A stretch of DNA of 64,000 bases from Bifidobacterium breve. Lineage in GTDB: Bacteria > Actinomycetota > Actinomycetes > Nanopelagicales > Nanopelagicaceae. A model generated the notes under the pieces. That model saw only the letters and a list, made by a program, of their open reading frames with translations. It was not told the origin of the DNA and did not search any database. The translations under genes were made by a program, and so were the position numbers. Below are positions 42,970 through 51,347 of the stretch, piece by piece; within the stretch, counting starts at the first letter, position 1, and each line of letters starts with the position of its first letter. The DNA lies in the NCBI GenBank assembly GCA_945863115.1, contig CAMAYZ010000001.1:62001-126000 (forward strand). The letters are read 5' to 3'.

Positions 42970-43962
42970 GTGAGTCAAACCATTAACCCCGTAAGCACAA
43001 CGCCGGAGCCACGCGTGCTTGTAACTAAGCCTCGTCGTTCAGATCAATTCTTCCGAGTGATTGTTACCAGCGGTGGAATGTCCTCCTTGTTGATCCTTGG
43101 ATTAATTCTTGCATTTCTTGCTTACCGTGGATTCGAAGTATTTCGCCTCGAAGGATTCGGGTTAATAACCAGTTCGGATTGGTCAGTAGTCGAAGATGAT
43201 AACGGAAGCGTTGTCTCGCAGAGTTATGGTTTGGCCGCGATGCTTGTCGGAACAGTCTTATCTGCAACTATTGGTGTCTTTATCGGAATACCAATTGCAG
43301 TGCTGAGTGCACTCTTTCTTGAATTTTATGCAGGGCGAAAAATTCGCAACTTCCTGATCGCTCTCATTGATCTTATGGCAGCGTTCCCCTCACTTCTCTT
43401 CGGCCTTTGGGGATTTTTAGTCTTAATGCCCAGCGCGGAGTATTGGGCTAAGTTGCTTCACAAGTATTTGGGATGGATTCCAATATTCGATGTTCCTGCC
43501 CCAGTCTTTACTCGTTCACCATTTATTGCGGGCGTTGTACTCGCAATCATGATTATTCCTATTTGCACCTCTATTTCACGTGAAGTCTTCTCACAAACCC
43601 CATTGGATCGAATTCAGGCCGCATACGCCTTAGGTGCAACAAGGCTTGCAATGATTCGCGCTGTTGTCATTCCTTTTGGACGTGGTGGAGTGATTGGCGG
43701 GGCGATGCTTGGTCTTGGCCGGGCTATGGGAGAAACGGTTGCCGTCTACTCGGTTCTTAACATTGTTTACCAAGTTAACTGGCAAGTGCTCTTTGGAGCA
43801 GGTGGAAATATTGCCTCGATGATCCTGCTTAAAATCGGTGAGGCCGATCGTGACGAGACCAATGCTCTTATGGCAGCTGGACTGGTGCTCTTTTTACTAA
43901 CTCTCATCATTAACTTCATTGCTAACTTTCTTGTAAGCCGACTAGGAAAGACAGGTCGCTAA
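42970..43962 (+). CDS. pstC: Phosphate ABC transporter permease PstC
   Basis: About 330 residues from GTG 42970 (MSQTINPVSTTPEP...). The track start at 42916 lies inside the PHO-box array and is unlikely. Six membrane helices; the PstC features include SYGLAAMLVGTVLSATIGVFIG and the EAA-type coupling loop AAYALGATRLAMIRAVVIP, with GRAMGETVAVYS following. It forms the inner-membrane channel with PstA for Pi import. pstA follows directly. Confidence 0.92.
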   Translation: MSQTINPVSTTPEPRVLVTKPRRSDQFFRVIVTSGGMSSLLILGLILAFLAYRGFEVFRLEGFGLITSSDWSVVEDDNGSVVSQSYGLAAMLVGTVLSATIGVFIGIPIAVLSALFLEFYAGRKIRNFLIALIDLMAAFPSLLFGLWGFLVLMPSAEYWAKLLHKYLGWIPIFDVPAPVFTRSPFIAGVVLAIMIIPICTSISREVFSQTPLDRIQAAYALGATRLAMIRAVVIPFGRGGVIGGAMLGLGRAMGETVAVYSVLNIVYQVNWQVLFGAGGNIASMILLKIGEADRDETNALMAAGLVLFLLTLIINFIANFLVSRLGKTGR

Positions 43963-45015
43963 ATGTCCAACCTTGATCAAGTCAAACCAGGGATGCCTTG
44001 GCTGCCAACTCGGAAAGAGCGAAGCCAGAAAGCATTGAGCTTTCTTCTCTCTGTCCTTGCATCGGTTGTTCTTTTATTTACAACGGGACTCAACGGGAAA
44101 CTAGGTTGGGTCATTGCATTCTTCATCTCTTATGTTTCTATCTCATTTATTACCGAATATCGAAGAGCTGGAATCCCTGCCGCTCAAGATAGTTTGCTTA
44201 CCAGTATTTCTCGTTTTGCCATCTTCCTAGCGATTATTCCAATCGTGAGCATCTTGGCCACAGTGATTTCAAAAGGCTGGCGCGGTCTTCACTGGGGATT
44301 ATTTACACAAGACATGTCTCAAGCAACAGTCAATGACTCAATTGAAACTGGTGGAATGCTTGCAGCGATTCTTGGAACATTTATTATGGTTGGACTTGCA
44401 TTAATTTTTACGCTGCCGATCTCGATTCTCACAGCGCTCTATTTAACTGAGATTAAGGGAAAATTTGCAGGGTTGATTCGCTTTCTGGTGCAGGCGATGT
44501 CTGGAGTTCCTTCAATCGTTGCAGGTCTATTTATTCTCTCCAGTATTGTCTACCCAATTACTCAGTCGTTCTCAGGGCTTATGGGAGCCTTGGCACTCTC
44601 GATTTTGATGATCCCAACAGTTGCACGCACCGCAGAGGAAGTGCTTCTCCTGATCCCAAACGATTTACGTGAAGCTGGGCTGGCGCTCGGCGCAACCCAG
44701 TGGCGAACAGTTGCAATGGTCGTGGTCCCTGCAGTTAAGAGCGGGCTCGTGACAGCGATTATTTTGGGAGTCGCCCGAATTATTGGTGAGACAGCCCCTC
44801 TAATCCTGGTCACCGGTGGCGGCGATGCGACTAATTTCAATCCAGTCTCTGGACCAATGGGTTCGATTCCCTTCTACGTTTGGAAGGCATTTCTTTTGGG
44901 CGGCTCTGAAGAGTCCAGCTATCGCACTTGGGCGGGAATCCTGGTGCTACTAGTCTGGGTTCTTATTCTCTTCATGGCAGCCCGGCTTATCTCTTCACGG
45001 ACAAGGAAACGGTAG
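43963..45015 (+). CDS. pstA: Phosphate ABC transporter permease PstA
   Basis: 350 residues, with the ATG directly after the pstC stop. It has an N-terminal extension with extra hydrophobic segments (LLSVLASVVLLFTTGLNGKLGW), then the PstA permease core: IETGGMLAAILGTFIMVGLA, the coupling loop EAGLALGATQWRTVAMVVVPA, and ARIIGETAPLILVTGGGDATNF. It pairs with PstC. Its ATPase gene follows. Confidence 0.92.
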   Translation: MSNLDQVKPGMPWLPTRKERSQKALSFLLSVLASVVLLFTTGLNGKLGWVIAFFISYVSISFITEYRRAGIPAAQDSLLTSISRFAIFLAIIPIVSILATVISKGWRGLHWGLFTQDMSQATVNDSIETGGMLAAILGTFIMVGLALIFTLPISILTALYLTEIKGKFAGLIRFLVQAMSGVPSIVAGLFILSSIVYPITQSFSGLMGALALSILMIPTVARTAEEVLLLIPNDLREAGLALGATQWRTVAMVVVPAVKSGLVTAIILGVARIIGETAPLILVTGGGDATNFNPVSGPMGSIPFYVWKAFLLGGSEESSYRTWAGILVLLVWVLILFMAARLISSRTRKR

Positions 45016-45078
45016 ATATATATGAGCACTCACGGCGAAGTCCCACAAGAGAATTCACAACCTAAACCAGGAGATAAG

Positions 45079-45924
45079 ATGAAAACAACGACCACACCTC
45101 ATTCGTTAGCGGATTTAGCAAGCGCACGAGTAGTCAAAGCTCCAGGTACGCAGCCGATCGGTTCTGGTTTAGAGGCACGCGGTGTTCATGCATGGTTTGG
45201 CAAGAAGCATGCGCTCAAAGATGTCACCCTAGATTTTGCGGCCGGAACAGTCACAGCCCTCATCGGCCCATCAGGATGTGGAAAATCAACATTCCTTCGT
45301 ACGCTTAACCGGATGCACGAATTTATTCCAACGGCCGCTCTTGCTGGTGAAGTTCTTCTTGGCGGAAAAGATATTTATGCTGCAGGAACAGATGTAACAA
45401 AGATTCGCCTTCGTATCGGAATGGTCTTTCAAAAACCAAATCCATTCCCATCAATGACTATCGGGCAGAACGTTCTTTCAGGAATTAAGTTAGCTCAGCT
45501 CAAAGTCTCAAATACCAAAGAACTAATGGAAGAGTGCCTTGTTCGCGCGGGTTTGTGGGAAGAGGTAAAGGATCGTTTGGGCGAGCATGCAAGCGCGCTC
45601 TCTGGTGGTCAACAACAGCGTCTTTGTATTGCACGCTCTCTTGCAGTGCGCCCAGAGGTGCTGTTGATGGATGAGCCTTGTTCGGCTCTTGATCCTGGCT
45701 CAACATTCCGAATCGAACAGACTATCTCAGAGCTTTCGCGGACGATGACGATTGTAATTGTTACTCACAACATGCAGCAGGCCGCTCGCGTTTCTGATTA
45801 CTCCGCATTTATGCTCTCAGATGGCGGCCCCGGCGAATTGGTTGAAGTGGCACCCACAAACGAGCTCTTTTCTCGTCCTCGCGATAAGCGCACGGAGGAC
45901 TATGTCACCGGCCGATTCGGTTAA
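45079..45924 (+). CDS. pstB: Phosphate ABC transporter ATPase PstB
   Basis: About 281 residues. ATG 45079 has AGGAG five bases upstream, so I prefer it over the track start at 45022, though 45022 is in frame and possible. Walker A GPSGCGKST, Q-loop GMVFQKPNPFPSMTI, signature LSGGQQQRLCIARSLA, Walker B VLLMDEPCSALDPGS, H-loop IVTHNMQQAARVSD. It powers phosphate import by PstC/PstA. Confidence 0.92.
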   Translation: MKTTTTPHSLADLASARVVKAPGTQPIGSGLEARGVHAWFGKKHALKDVTLDFAAGTVTALIGPSGCGKSTFLRTLNRMHEFIPTAALAGEVLLGGKDIYAAGTDVTKIRLRIGMVFQKPNPFPSMTIGQNVLSGIKLAQLKVSNTKELMEECLVRAGLWEEVKDRLGEHASALSGGQQQRLCIARSLAVRPEVLLMDEPCSALDPGSTFRIEQTISELSRTMTIVIVTHNMQQAARVSDYSAFMLSDGGPGELVEVAPTNELFSRPRDKRTEDYVTGRFG

Positions 45925-45950
45925 TAATATAACTCAACTATTTGCGAAAA

Positions 45951-45972
45951 GTTCAATCGTTGTTCACCAAGT
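45951..45972 (+). promoter_or_regulatory. PHO-box-like direct repeat before pstS
   Basis: Two adjacent 11-bp units, GTTCAATCGTT and GTTCACCAAGT, match the unit seen before pstC. A GTTAGACCACC follows at 45981. The site lies 87 bp before the pstS ATG, suggesting pstS has its own phosphate-controlled promoter. Confidence 0.65.
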
Positions 45973-46059
45973 CGTAGCACGTTAGACCACCTCATTAACT
46001 ACTTTGAAGTTCTCACAACATGTGGGTCCCAATCTCGGGATGTAACTGAAAGGTAGAAG

Positions 46060-47205
46060 ATGAAACTCTCAAGTAAATTTGGTGTCGTAGCAGTTGCAGT
46101 CGGCCTCATCGTGGGACTTGCACCAGCGGCACAAGCGGCAAGTCTTTCGGGCGCAGGCGCTAGCTTCCCTCAACTCCTCATCGAAGCGTGCAAGGTCCCA
46201 TTCAATAAGAAAACAGGACACTCACTGACATACGGCGGCGGCGGTTCTGGAGCAGGAAAGACAGCTTCAGATAATCAGACAGGTGATGTTTGGTTCTCAG
46301 ATTCTGCACACACAGCCACAACAGCGCGCCCAACTATTGTTCATATTCCAGCGGTAGCTGCACCAATCGCTATTCTTCATAATCTACCCGCGAACACCCA
46401 GCTCTACTTATCTCCAACAACAGCTGCAAAGATCTTTGCTGGCGAAATCACACGTTGGAATGATCCAGCTATTGTAAAAGATAACAATCGCAAGGTTACA
46501 GAAGTTATTTATCGCAAAAATGCTCAGGGTGACGTTGTAAAAAATAAGGCAGGACAACCAATCGTTGTTCGCAATGTAACAAGAAATGCTCGATACACAC
46601 TTCCAAACCAGAAGATTACAGTGATCTTCCGCGCGGATAAGTCAGGCACTTCAAACAATTTCACTTCATGGCTCAGGGGCGTAAATCCAGCCACTTGGAC
46701 AAAGTCTGCAAATGACCTCTTTTCAACCGCTTTCCCAGGCAACATCAACGCACCTGGAAACATTGGCCGCATCGTTGGTGCGAACTTCTCACAAGGAGTC
46801 TCACAATTGGCAGCGGCAACAAAATACTCAATCACTTACGCCGAAGCATCTTATGGCGCTAAGTACAACCTGAAGACTGCAGCGATTGGTAATGCTGCAG
46901 GAAACTTCATGCTTCCAACAGCAACTGCAACTGGCGCCTTCCTTGCATCATCAAAGGTTGGATCAACCGGATTCTTCACCTTTGATTATGATACAAAAGA
47001 GCCAGGTGCTTACACTCTAGGAATTATTAGCTACATGCTTGGTGATTCAGACTACAAGAATAAGGCGAACGTTCCAGCAATTAAGGAGTGGGCAAACTTC
47101 ATAATCTCCCGTGAGTGCACAGATCTCGGTGCCGATGATGCCTTCATTCCAATTGAAGGTCAGTTCCGGAAGCTTGCAGAAGCTGCAATCGCTAAGTTGG
47201 GTTAA
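46060..47205 (+). CDS. pstS: Phosphate ABC transporter substrate-binding protein PstS
   Basis: 381 residues with a good RBS (AAAGGTAGAAG) and signal peptide (MKLSSKFGVVAVAVGLIVGL...AAQA). No lipobox Cys is obvious at the cleavage point, unusual for a Gram-positive PstS. Binding-protein motifs: LSGAGASFPQLLIEACKVPF, the phosphate-contact YGGGGSGAGKTASDNQTGDV, and FRADKSGTSNNFTSWL. It delivers Pi to PstCAB. It comes after pstB, with its own PHO box, and is followed by a strong terminator. Confidence 0.92.
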   Translation: MKLSSKFGVVAVAVGLIVGLAPAAQAASLSGAGASFPQLLIEACKVPFNKKTGHSLTYGGGGSGAGKTASDNQTGDVWFSDSAHTATTARPTIVHIPAVAAPIAILHNLPANTQLYLSPTTAAKIFAGEITRWNDPAIVKDNNRKVTEVIYRKNAQGDVVKNKAGQPIVVRNVTRNARYTLPNQKITVIFRADKSGTSNNFTSWLRGVNPATWTKSANDLFSTAFPGNINAPGNIGRIVGANFSQGVSQLAAATKYSITYAEASYGAKYNLKTAAIGNAAGNFMLPTATATGAFLASSKVGSTGFFTFDYDTKEPGAYTLGIISYMLGDSDYKNKANVPAIKEWANFIISRECTDLGADDAFIPIEGQFRKLAEAAIAKLG

Positions 47206-47230
47206 AACCTACTAATCCCGAAGATGAAAA

Positions 47231-47263
47231 TGAACGGCCAGGCTTATCAGCCTGGCCGTTCTT
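47231..47263 (+). terminator. Rho-independent terminator after pstS
   Basis: AACGGCCAGGC-TTATCA-GCCTGGCCGTT is a perfect 11-bp stem, followed by CTTCTTTCT. Confidence 0.88.
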
Positions 47264-47348
47264 CTTTCTCCTAATTTTCTTTTTAATTTCTTTCTAATTT
47301 TCTTCCTAATTTATTCCTAATTTCTTACTAGTGCATGGTTCTCCAGTG

Positions 47349-47422
47349 CGCGCCTGGCAGGAATCGAACCTGCGGCCTACCGCTTAGAAGGCGGTTGCTC
47401 TATCCGACTGAGCTACAGGCGC
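47349..47422 (-). tRNA. tRNA-Arg(TCT)
   Basis: Minus strand: acceptor GCGCCTG/CAGGCGC with G73, D-arm GCTCAGTCGGATAGAGC, anticodon stem ACCGC/GCGGT with loop CTTCTAA (anticodon TCT), T-arm CAGGTTCGATTCCTG. Confidence 0.95.
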
Positions 47423-47476
47423 ATTTGTTGAATTTCATGTGCGAGTCTACCGATTTGAACCGATAAGGTTTCGCAC

Positions 47477-49144
47477 ATGGCTGAGTTCATTTATACGATG
47501 AAAAAGGCGCGAAAAGCGCATGGTGACAAGGTAATTCTAGATGATGTGACCTTGATGTTTTTGCCGGGGGCAAAGATTGGCGTTGTTGGTCCTAACGGAT
47601 CCGGTAAATCAACAGTCCTGCAAATTATGGCAGGGCTACAACAACCTTCAAATGGTGAGGCTTTCTTATCGCCGGGATACACAGTCGGAATTTTGTTACA
47701 AGAGCCACCACTTGATGAAACCAAAACAGTTTTAGAGAATGTTCAAGAGGGCGTTGCTGAAACAATTGGATTACTTGCTCGCTTCAATCAAATAAGCGAT
47801 GAGATGGCCAATCCAGATGCCGACTACGACAAGTTGTTGGCCGAGATGGGAGCTCTGCAAGAACAATTGGATCACCGAAATGCTTGGGATTTAGATTCAC
47901 AACTTGAGCAAGCGATGGATGCACTTCGCTGTCCACCAGGTGATGCCGATGTAACAGTTCTATCGGGCGGCGAACGTCGTCGCGTTGCACTCTGTAAATT
48001 GCTATTGCAACAACCAGATCTTCTGCTTCTAGATGAACCAACAAACCACTTGGATGCGGAATCTGTTTTATGGCTCGAACAACATCTAAGTAAATATCCT
48101 GGCACCGTTGTAGCAATTACTCACGATAGATATTTCTTGGACAATGTTGCGCAGTGGATCTTGGAACTCGATCGTGGTCGCGCCTTCCCTTATGAAGGAA
48201 ACTATTCAACCTACTTGGATACCAAATCAACACGTTTAAAGATCGAAGGCCAGAAAGATGCCAAGCGTGCGAAGCGCCTGACTGAAGAGCTTGAATGGGT
48301 TCGGATGAATGCCAAGGGGCGCCAAGTTAAATCTAAGGCCCGTTTGGCACGCTATGAAGAGATGGCTTCTGAAGCTGAGAAGACTCGCAAATTAGATTTC
48401 GAAGAGATTCAAATCCCGATGGGTCCACGTCTTGGAAATGTTGTTGTTGAAGTAGAACATTTGAAGAAGGGCTTTGGAGATCGCTTACTTATTGATGATC
48501 TCTCATTTACCCTGCCACGTAACGGAATTGTTGGAGTAATCGGACCAAACGGCGCCGGTAAAACCACGCTATTCAAAACTATTTTGGGTATGGAACAACC
48601 AGATAGCGGCACTGTAAAGATTGGTGAAACTGTAAAGATTTCCTATGTAGACCAGTCTCGTGGTGGCATCGACCCAAAGAAGAGTTTGTGGGAAGTTGTT
48701 TCAGATGGTTTGGATTACATAAAAGTTGGGCAAGTAGAAATGCCATCGCGTGCATATGTTTCGGCATTTGGATTTAAAGGTCCAGATCAACAGAAAGCTG
48801 CCGGAGTTTTATCTGGTGGAGAACGAAATCGTTTGAACCTAGCACTAACTTTAAAAATGGGTGGAAATCTTTTACTTCTCGATGAGCCAACAAACGACCT
48901 TGATGTTGAAACACTTGGTTCATTAGAAAATGCGCTGCTCGAATTTCCTGGTTGCGCTGTAGTTATTTCCCACGATCGCTGGTTCTTGGACCGAGTCGCA
49001 ACACATATCTTGGCTTATGAAGGCGATTCACAGTGGTTCTGGTTTGAAGGAAACTTTGAATCCTACGAAGAGAACAAAGTTGCCAGATTGGGCATAGAGG
49101 CATCTAGACCGCATCGAGTTACTTATCGGAAGCTCACTCGTTAA
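47477..49144 (+). CDS. ettA: Energy-dependent translational throttle protein EttA (ABC-F)
   Basis: 555 residues with two ABC domains and no membrane segments. Domain 1: GPNGSGKST, VLSGGERRRVALCKLLL, LLLLDEPTNHLDAESV. Domain 2: GPNGAGKTT, VLSGGERNRLNLAL, LLLDEPTNDLDVETL. Between them is the ABC-F linker rich in Lys/Arg (RAKRLTEELEWVRMNAKGRQVKSKARLARYEEM), typical of EttA, which gates the ribosome's first elongation step by ATP/ADP ratio. The stop overlaps the thioesterase start (TAATG). Confidence 0.95.
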   Translation: MAEFIYTMKKARKAHGDKVILDDVTLMFLPGAKIGVVGPNGSGKSTVLQIMAGLQQPSNGEAFLSPGYTVGILLQEPPLDETKTVLENVQEGVAETIGLLARFNQISDEMANPDADYDKLLAEMGALQEQLDHRNAWDLDSQLEQAMDALRCPPGDADVTVLSGGERRRVALCKLLLQQPDLLLLDEPTNHLDAESVLWLEQHLSKYPGTVVAITHDRYFLDNVAQWILELDRGRAFPYEGNYSTYLDTKSTRLKIEGQKDAKRAKRLTEELEWVRMNAKGRQVKSKARLARYEEMASEAEKTRKLDFEEIQIPMGPRLGNVVVEVEHLKKGFGDRLLIDDLSFTLPRNGIVGVIGPNGAGKTTLFKTILGMEQPDSGTVKIGETVKISYVDQSRGGIDPKKSLWEVVSDGLDYIKVGQVEMPSRAYVSAFGFKGPDQQKAAGVLSGGERNRLNLALTLKMGGNLLLLDEPTNDLDVETLGSLENALLEFPGCAVVISHDRWFLDRVATHILAYEGDSQWFWFEGNFESYEENKVARLGIEASRPHRVTYRKLTR

Positions 49145-49551
49145 TGCGCCACCACGGAAAAACCTATGTTCGTTGGAATGATCTAGATGCATTTGGTCAT
49201 ATCAATAATGCAAATTACTTAACTTTCATTCAAGAAGTTCGAGCCGATTTCACTTGGTATTCCAGAATCGCAAAAGGTTTAAAGCCAATGTTCTCGGACA
49301 TGGTAGTTGCGCGTGCTGAAATTGATTATCTAGAGCCAATCACTGAAGGCGGCTTCGAAATTGATATTGCAGTCTGGGTTTCAAAAATCGGAAATTCTTC
49401 CTTCGTTCTTGATTATGAGTTAACCTCAAAAGCTGGAGTCCATGCCAAGGCCAGAACTGTTCAGGTCGCAGTTGATATGGAAACCAAGCGTTCTCGCGCA
49501 ATCAATGAAGAAGAGCGCACCCTACTTTCGCAATACCTCGAGCATGAGTGA
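49144..49551 (+). CDS. Hotdog-fold acyl-CoA thioesterase
   Basis: 135 residues of the 4-hydroxybenzoyl-CoA thioesterase/YbgC type. VRWNDLDAFGHINNANYLTFIQEVR carries the catalytic Asp region; VARAEIDYLEPITEGG follows. It hydrolyses acyl-CoA thioesters; chain preference unknown. In M. tuberculosis a thioesterase gene also lies beside the EttA homolog, as I recall. It overlaps ettA at its start and the globin gene at its end. Confidence 0.88.
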   Translation: MRHHGKTYVRWNDLDAFGHINNANYLTFIQEVRADFTWYSRIAKGLKPMFSDMVVARAEIDYLEPITEGGFEIDIAVWVSKIGNSSFVLDYELTSKAGVHAKARTVQVAVDMETKRSRAINEEERTLLSQYLEHE

Positions 49552-49927
49552 AGCTAGTTTTTATGAACGCGCTGGCGGCTCTGCAACATTTAAAGAGCTA
49601 ACAAAGCGTTTTTACCAAAGGGTTTCATTAGATCCAATTTTAAAACCAATGTATCCGGAAGAAGATATGGCTGGGGCAGAGGAGCGTCTTGCACTATTTC
49701 TCGAACAATATTGGGGCGGACCTTCAACTTATTCAGAGCAACGTGGCCATCCAAGACTTCGTATGCGACATGCAGAATTCCATATCGCCACACCAGAACA
49801 CGATGCTTGGCTTCAATGTATGCATGCGGCAGTAATTGATTTAGATATTGCTGAGGAACTTAAAGAAGAACTCTGGACCTATTTTCAATATGCAGCTCAT
49901 TCAATGAAGAATCAGCCAGATAGTTAA
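49544..49927 (+). CDS. glbO: Group II truncated hemoglobin (GlbO-like)
   Basis: About 127 residues from ATG 49544 (MSEASFYERAGGSATFKEL); the track start at 49442 lies inside the thioesterase. Truncated-globin marks: FYQRVSLDPILKPMYPEED, the Trp-containing EQYWGGPSTYSEQRGHPRLR, proximal His in MRHAEFHIATPEHDAW. Heme protein with roles in O2 or NO/peroxide handling. A globin near pepN and ettA matches mycobacterial gene order as I recall it. Confidence 0.92.
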   Translation: MSEASFYERAGGSATFKELTKRFYQRVSLDPILKPMYPEEDMAGAEERLALFLEQYWGGPSTYSEQRGHPRLRMRHAEFHIATPEHDAWLQCMHAAVIDLDIAEELKEELWTYFQYAAHSMKNQPDS

Positions 49928-50484
49928 TTTGCCTTAGGTTGGGATTTATTACCAATTTTTAGAATTTCGCCATTACGCAGATACCAGAGCGTTCCATCTA
50001 AAGACCTAACAGTTGTTATTCGAAGTCCAACTGATTCAACAACGCCAACAACTTCCATGGTTTCAATCTGATCTCCAACACCATATTGATCTTCAACCAA
50101 CATAAACATTCCAGCAAGAACGTCACGCACCAAAGTTTGGGCTCCCAGTCCGAGTGCAACACCGATAACACCAGCCGATGCAACAAGTGGGCCAAGATTA
50201 AATCCGAGCTCACTTAAAATCATGGTCAAGGTAATCAACCAGATGACAGCGTTAAGAGCAGATTTAAGAACAGAACCTGCAGTTCGTGCACGTTCGCGTT
50301 GGCGTTCCATTCCGCGTTTTGGACCAGGAACAAAATCCGCTTCAGCAATCCGATTTATTGCCCTTGCGACGGCGCGGCCACCGACCCTCTGAAAGACCAG
50401 GGCGATGACAAGGATCAAAATTATGTGGAAAGGCGCACCGATAAACCAGTCATAAATCTCTTGGGCATTATTGCTAAGGGTCAT
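49924..50484 (-). CDS. Small-conductance mechanosensitive channel family protein (MscS, short form)
   Basis: 186 residues: a few N-terminal helices (IILILVIALVFQRVGGRAVA; LNAVIWLITLTMILSELGF) then the MscS pore/beta segment LVASAGVIGVALGLGAQTLVRDVLAGMFMLVEDQ and VGDQIETMEVVGVVESVGLR. The large cytosolic C-terminal cage is almost absent, so this is a short MscS. It should release osmolytes on hypo-osmotic shock. Convergent overlap of 4 bp with glbO. Confidence 0.87.
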   Translation of the reverse strand: MTLSNNAQEIYDWFIGAPFHIILILVIALVFQRVGGRAVARAINRIAEADFVPGPKRGMERQRERARTAGSVLKSALNAVIWLITLTMILSELGFNLGPLVASAGVIGVALGLGAQTLVRDVLAGMFMLVEDQYGVGDQIETMEVVGVVESVGLRITTVRSLDGTLWYLRNGEILKIGNKSQPKAN

Positions 50485-50618
50485 GCTCGAAGAATAAACC
50501 TTCTATTCACGAGATTCGCCATCAGAAATGCGCGATTTTTTGCCTCTCTTACGGCACTATTTACCCAACAACACGGGCCACGCGTTGGAGCAAGATCCAT
50601 AAAAAGGGAGCATTTCAA

Positions 50619-51134
50619 GTGCCACAGACATTGGTACTGAACGCCACTTATGAGCCACTAGGTGTCGTATCAGAGAGACGAGCGTTGATCCTCGTCTTAA
50701 ATCAGCGAGCCACAACTGTCGAAGAATCTGACACTGTCCTTCATTATTCTGCTGGCGAGATAACACTTCCAGCAGTTATCAAATTAGTTAAGTTTGTTCG
50801 AATTCCTTATCGCCACGCAGTTCCACTTTCGCGTCGCGCACTCTTTGCGCGTGATGGTGGGCGATGTGTTTACTGCACCGCACCTGCAACTTCGATTGAT
50901 CATGTGATTCCACGCAGTCGTGGTGGTTCCCATAATTGGGAGAATGTTGTTTCAGCTTGCCACAAGTGCAATCACCAGAAAGCCGATCGCACGTTAAAAG
51001 AAATTGGTTGGAAGTTAAAGACGCTGCCACGCGAACCAGCAGGCGCTGCTTGGAGAATTCTGGGGACTGGAAAACCAGATACGAGATGGATTTCATACCT
51101 TCGTCCATTTGGTGCTGAACACGGCGTTGCCTAA
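50619..51134 (+). CDS. HNH endonuclease family protein
   Basis: 171 residues with a GTG start (RBS AAAAGGGAG). The C-terminal half contains a zinc-finger HNH motif: RCVYCTAPATSIDHVIPRSR, GGSHNWENVVSACHKCNHQK. The N-terminal VLNATYEPLGVVSERRALILVL is typical of conserved chromosomal HNH proteins found beside pepN in Actinobacteria, not of mobile homing nucleases. The role is unknown, perhaps DNA repair. Confidence 0.87.
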   Translation: MPQTLVLNATYEPLGVVSERRALILVLNQRATTVEESDTVLHYSAGEITLPAVIKLVKFVRIPYRHAVPLSRRALFARDGGRCVYCTAPATSIDHVIPRSRGGSHNWENVVSACHKCNHQKADRTLKEIGWKLKTLPREPAGAAWRILGTGKPDTRWISYLRPFGAEHGVA

Positions 51135-51143
51135 GATACGCAT

Positions 51144-51344
51144 ATGCAATTTTTCACTAGCGTTCTAAATCGAGTTACCCAAGAAGATGGATCTCTTCCA
51201 GGCGAGCCTCTTGGAACATTTCTTGGAATAGTTTATTTCGTAGTAATTCCAACAGCGTTATTTGTTCTTATTTCAGTCGTAGTTGCATTTTCTACAATCG
51301 ATCGCAAGAAGAAGAACAGTTCAACACTCACTCGAATTGAATAG
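51144..51344 (+). CDS. Small single-helix membrane protein
   Basis: 66 residues with one long hydrophobic segment (TFLGIVYFVVIPTALFVLISVVVAF) and a basic cytosolic tail (DRKKKNSST). No motif recognised. It lies 9 bp after the HNH gene and 3 bp before the convergent pepN end. Small membrane genes at this position are seen in other actinobacteria, which supports it being real. Confidence 0.7.
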   Translation: MQFFTSVLNRVTQEDGSLPGEPLGTFLGIVYFVVIPTALFVLISVVVAFSTIDRKKKNSSTLTRIE

Positions 51345-51347
51345 TTT

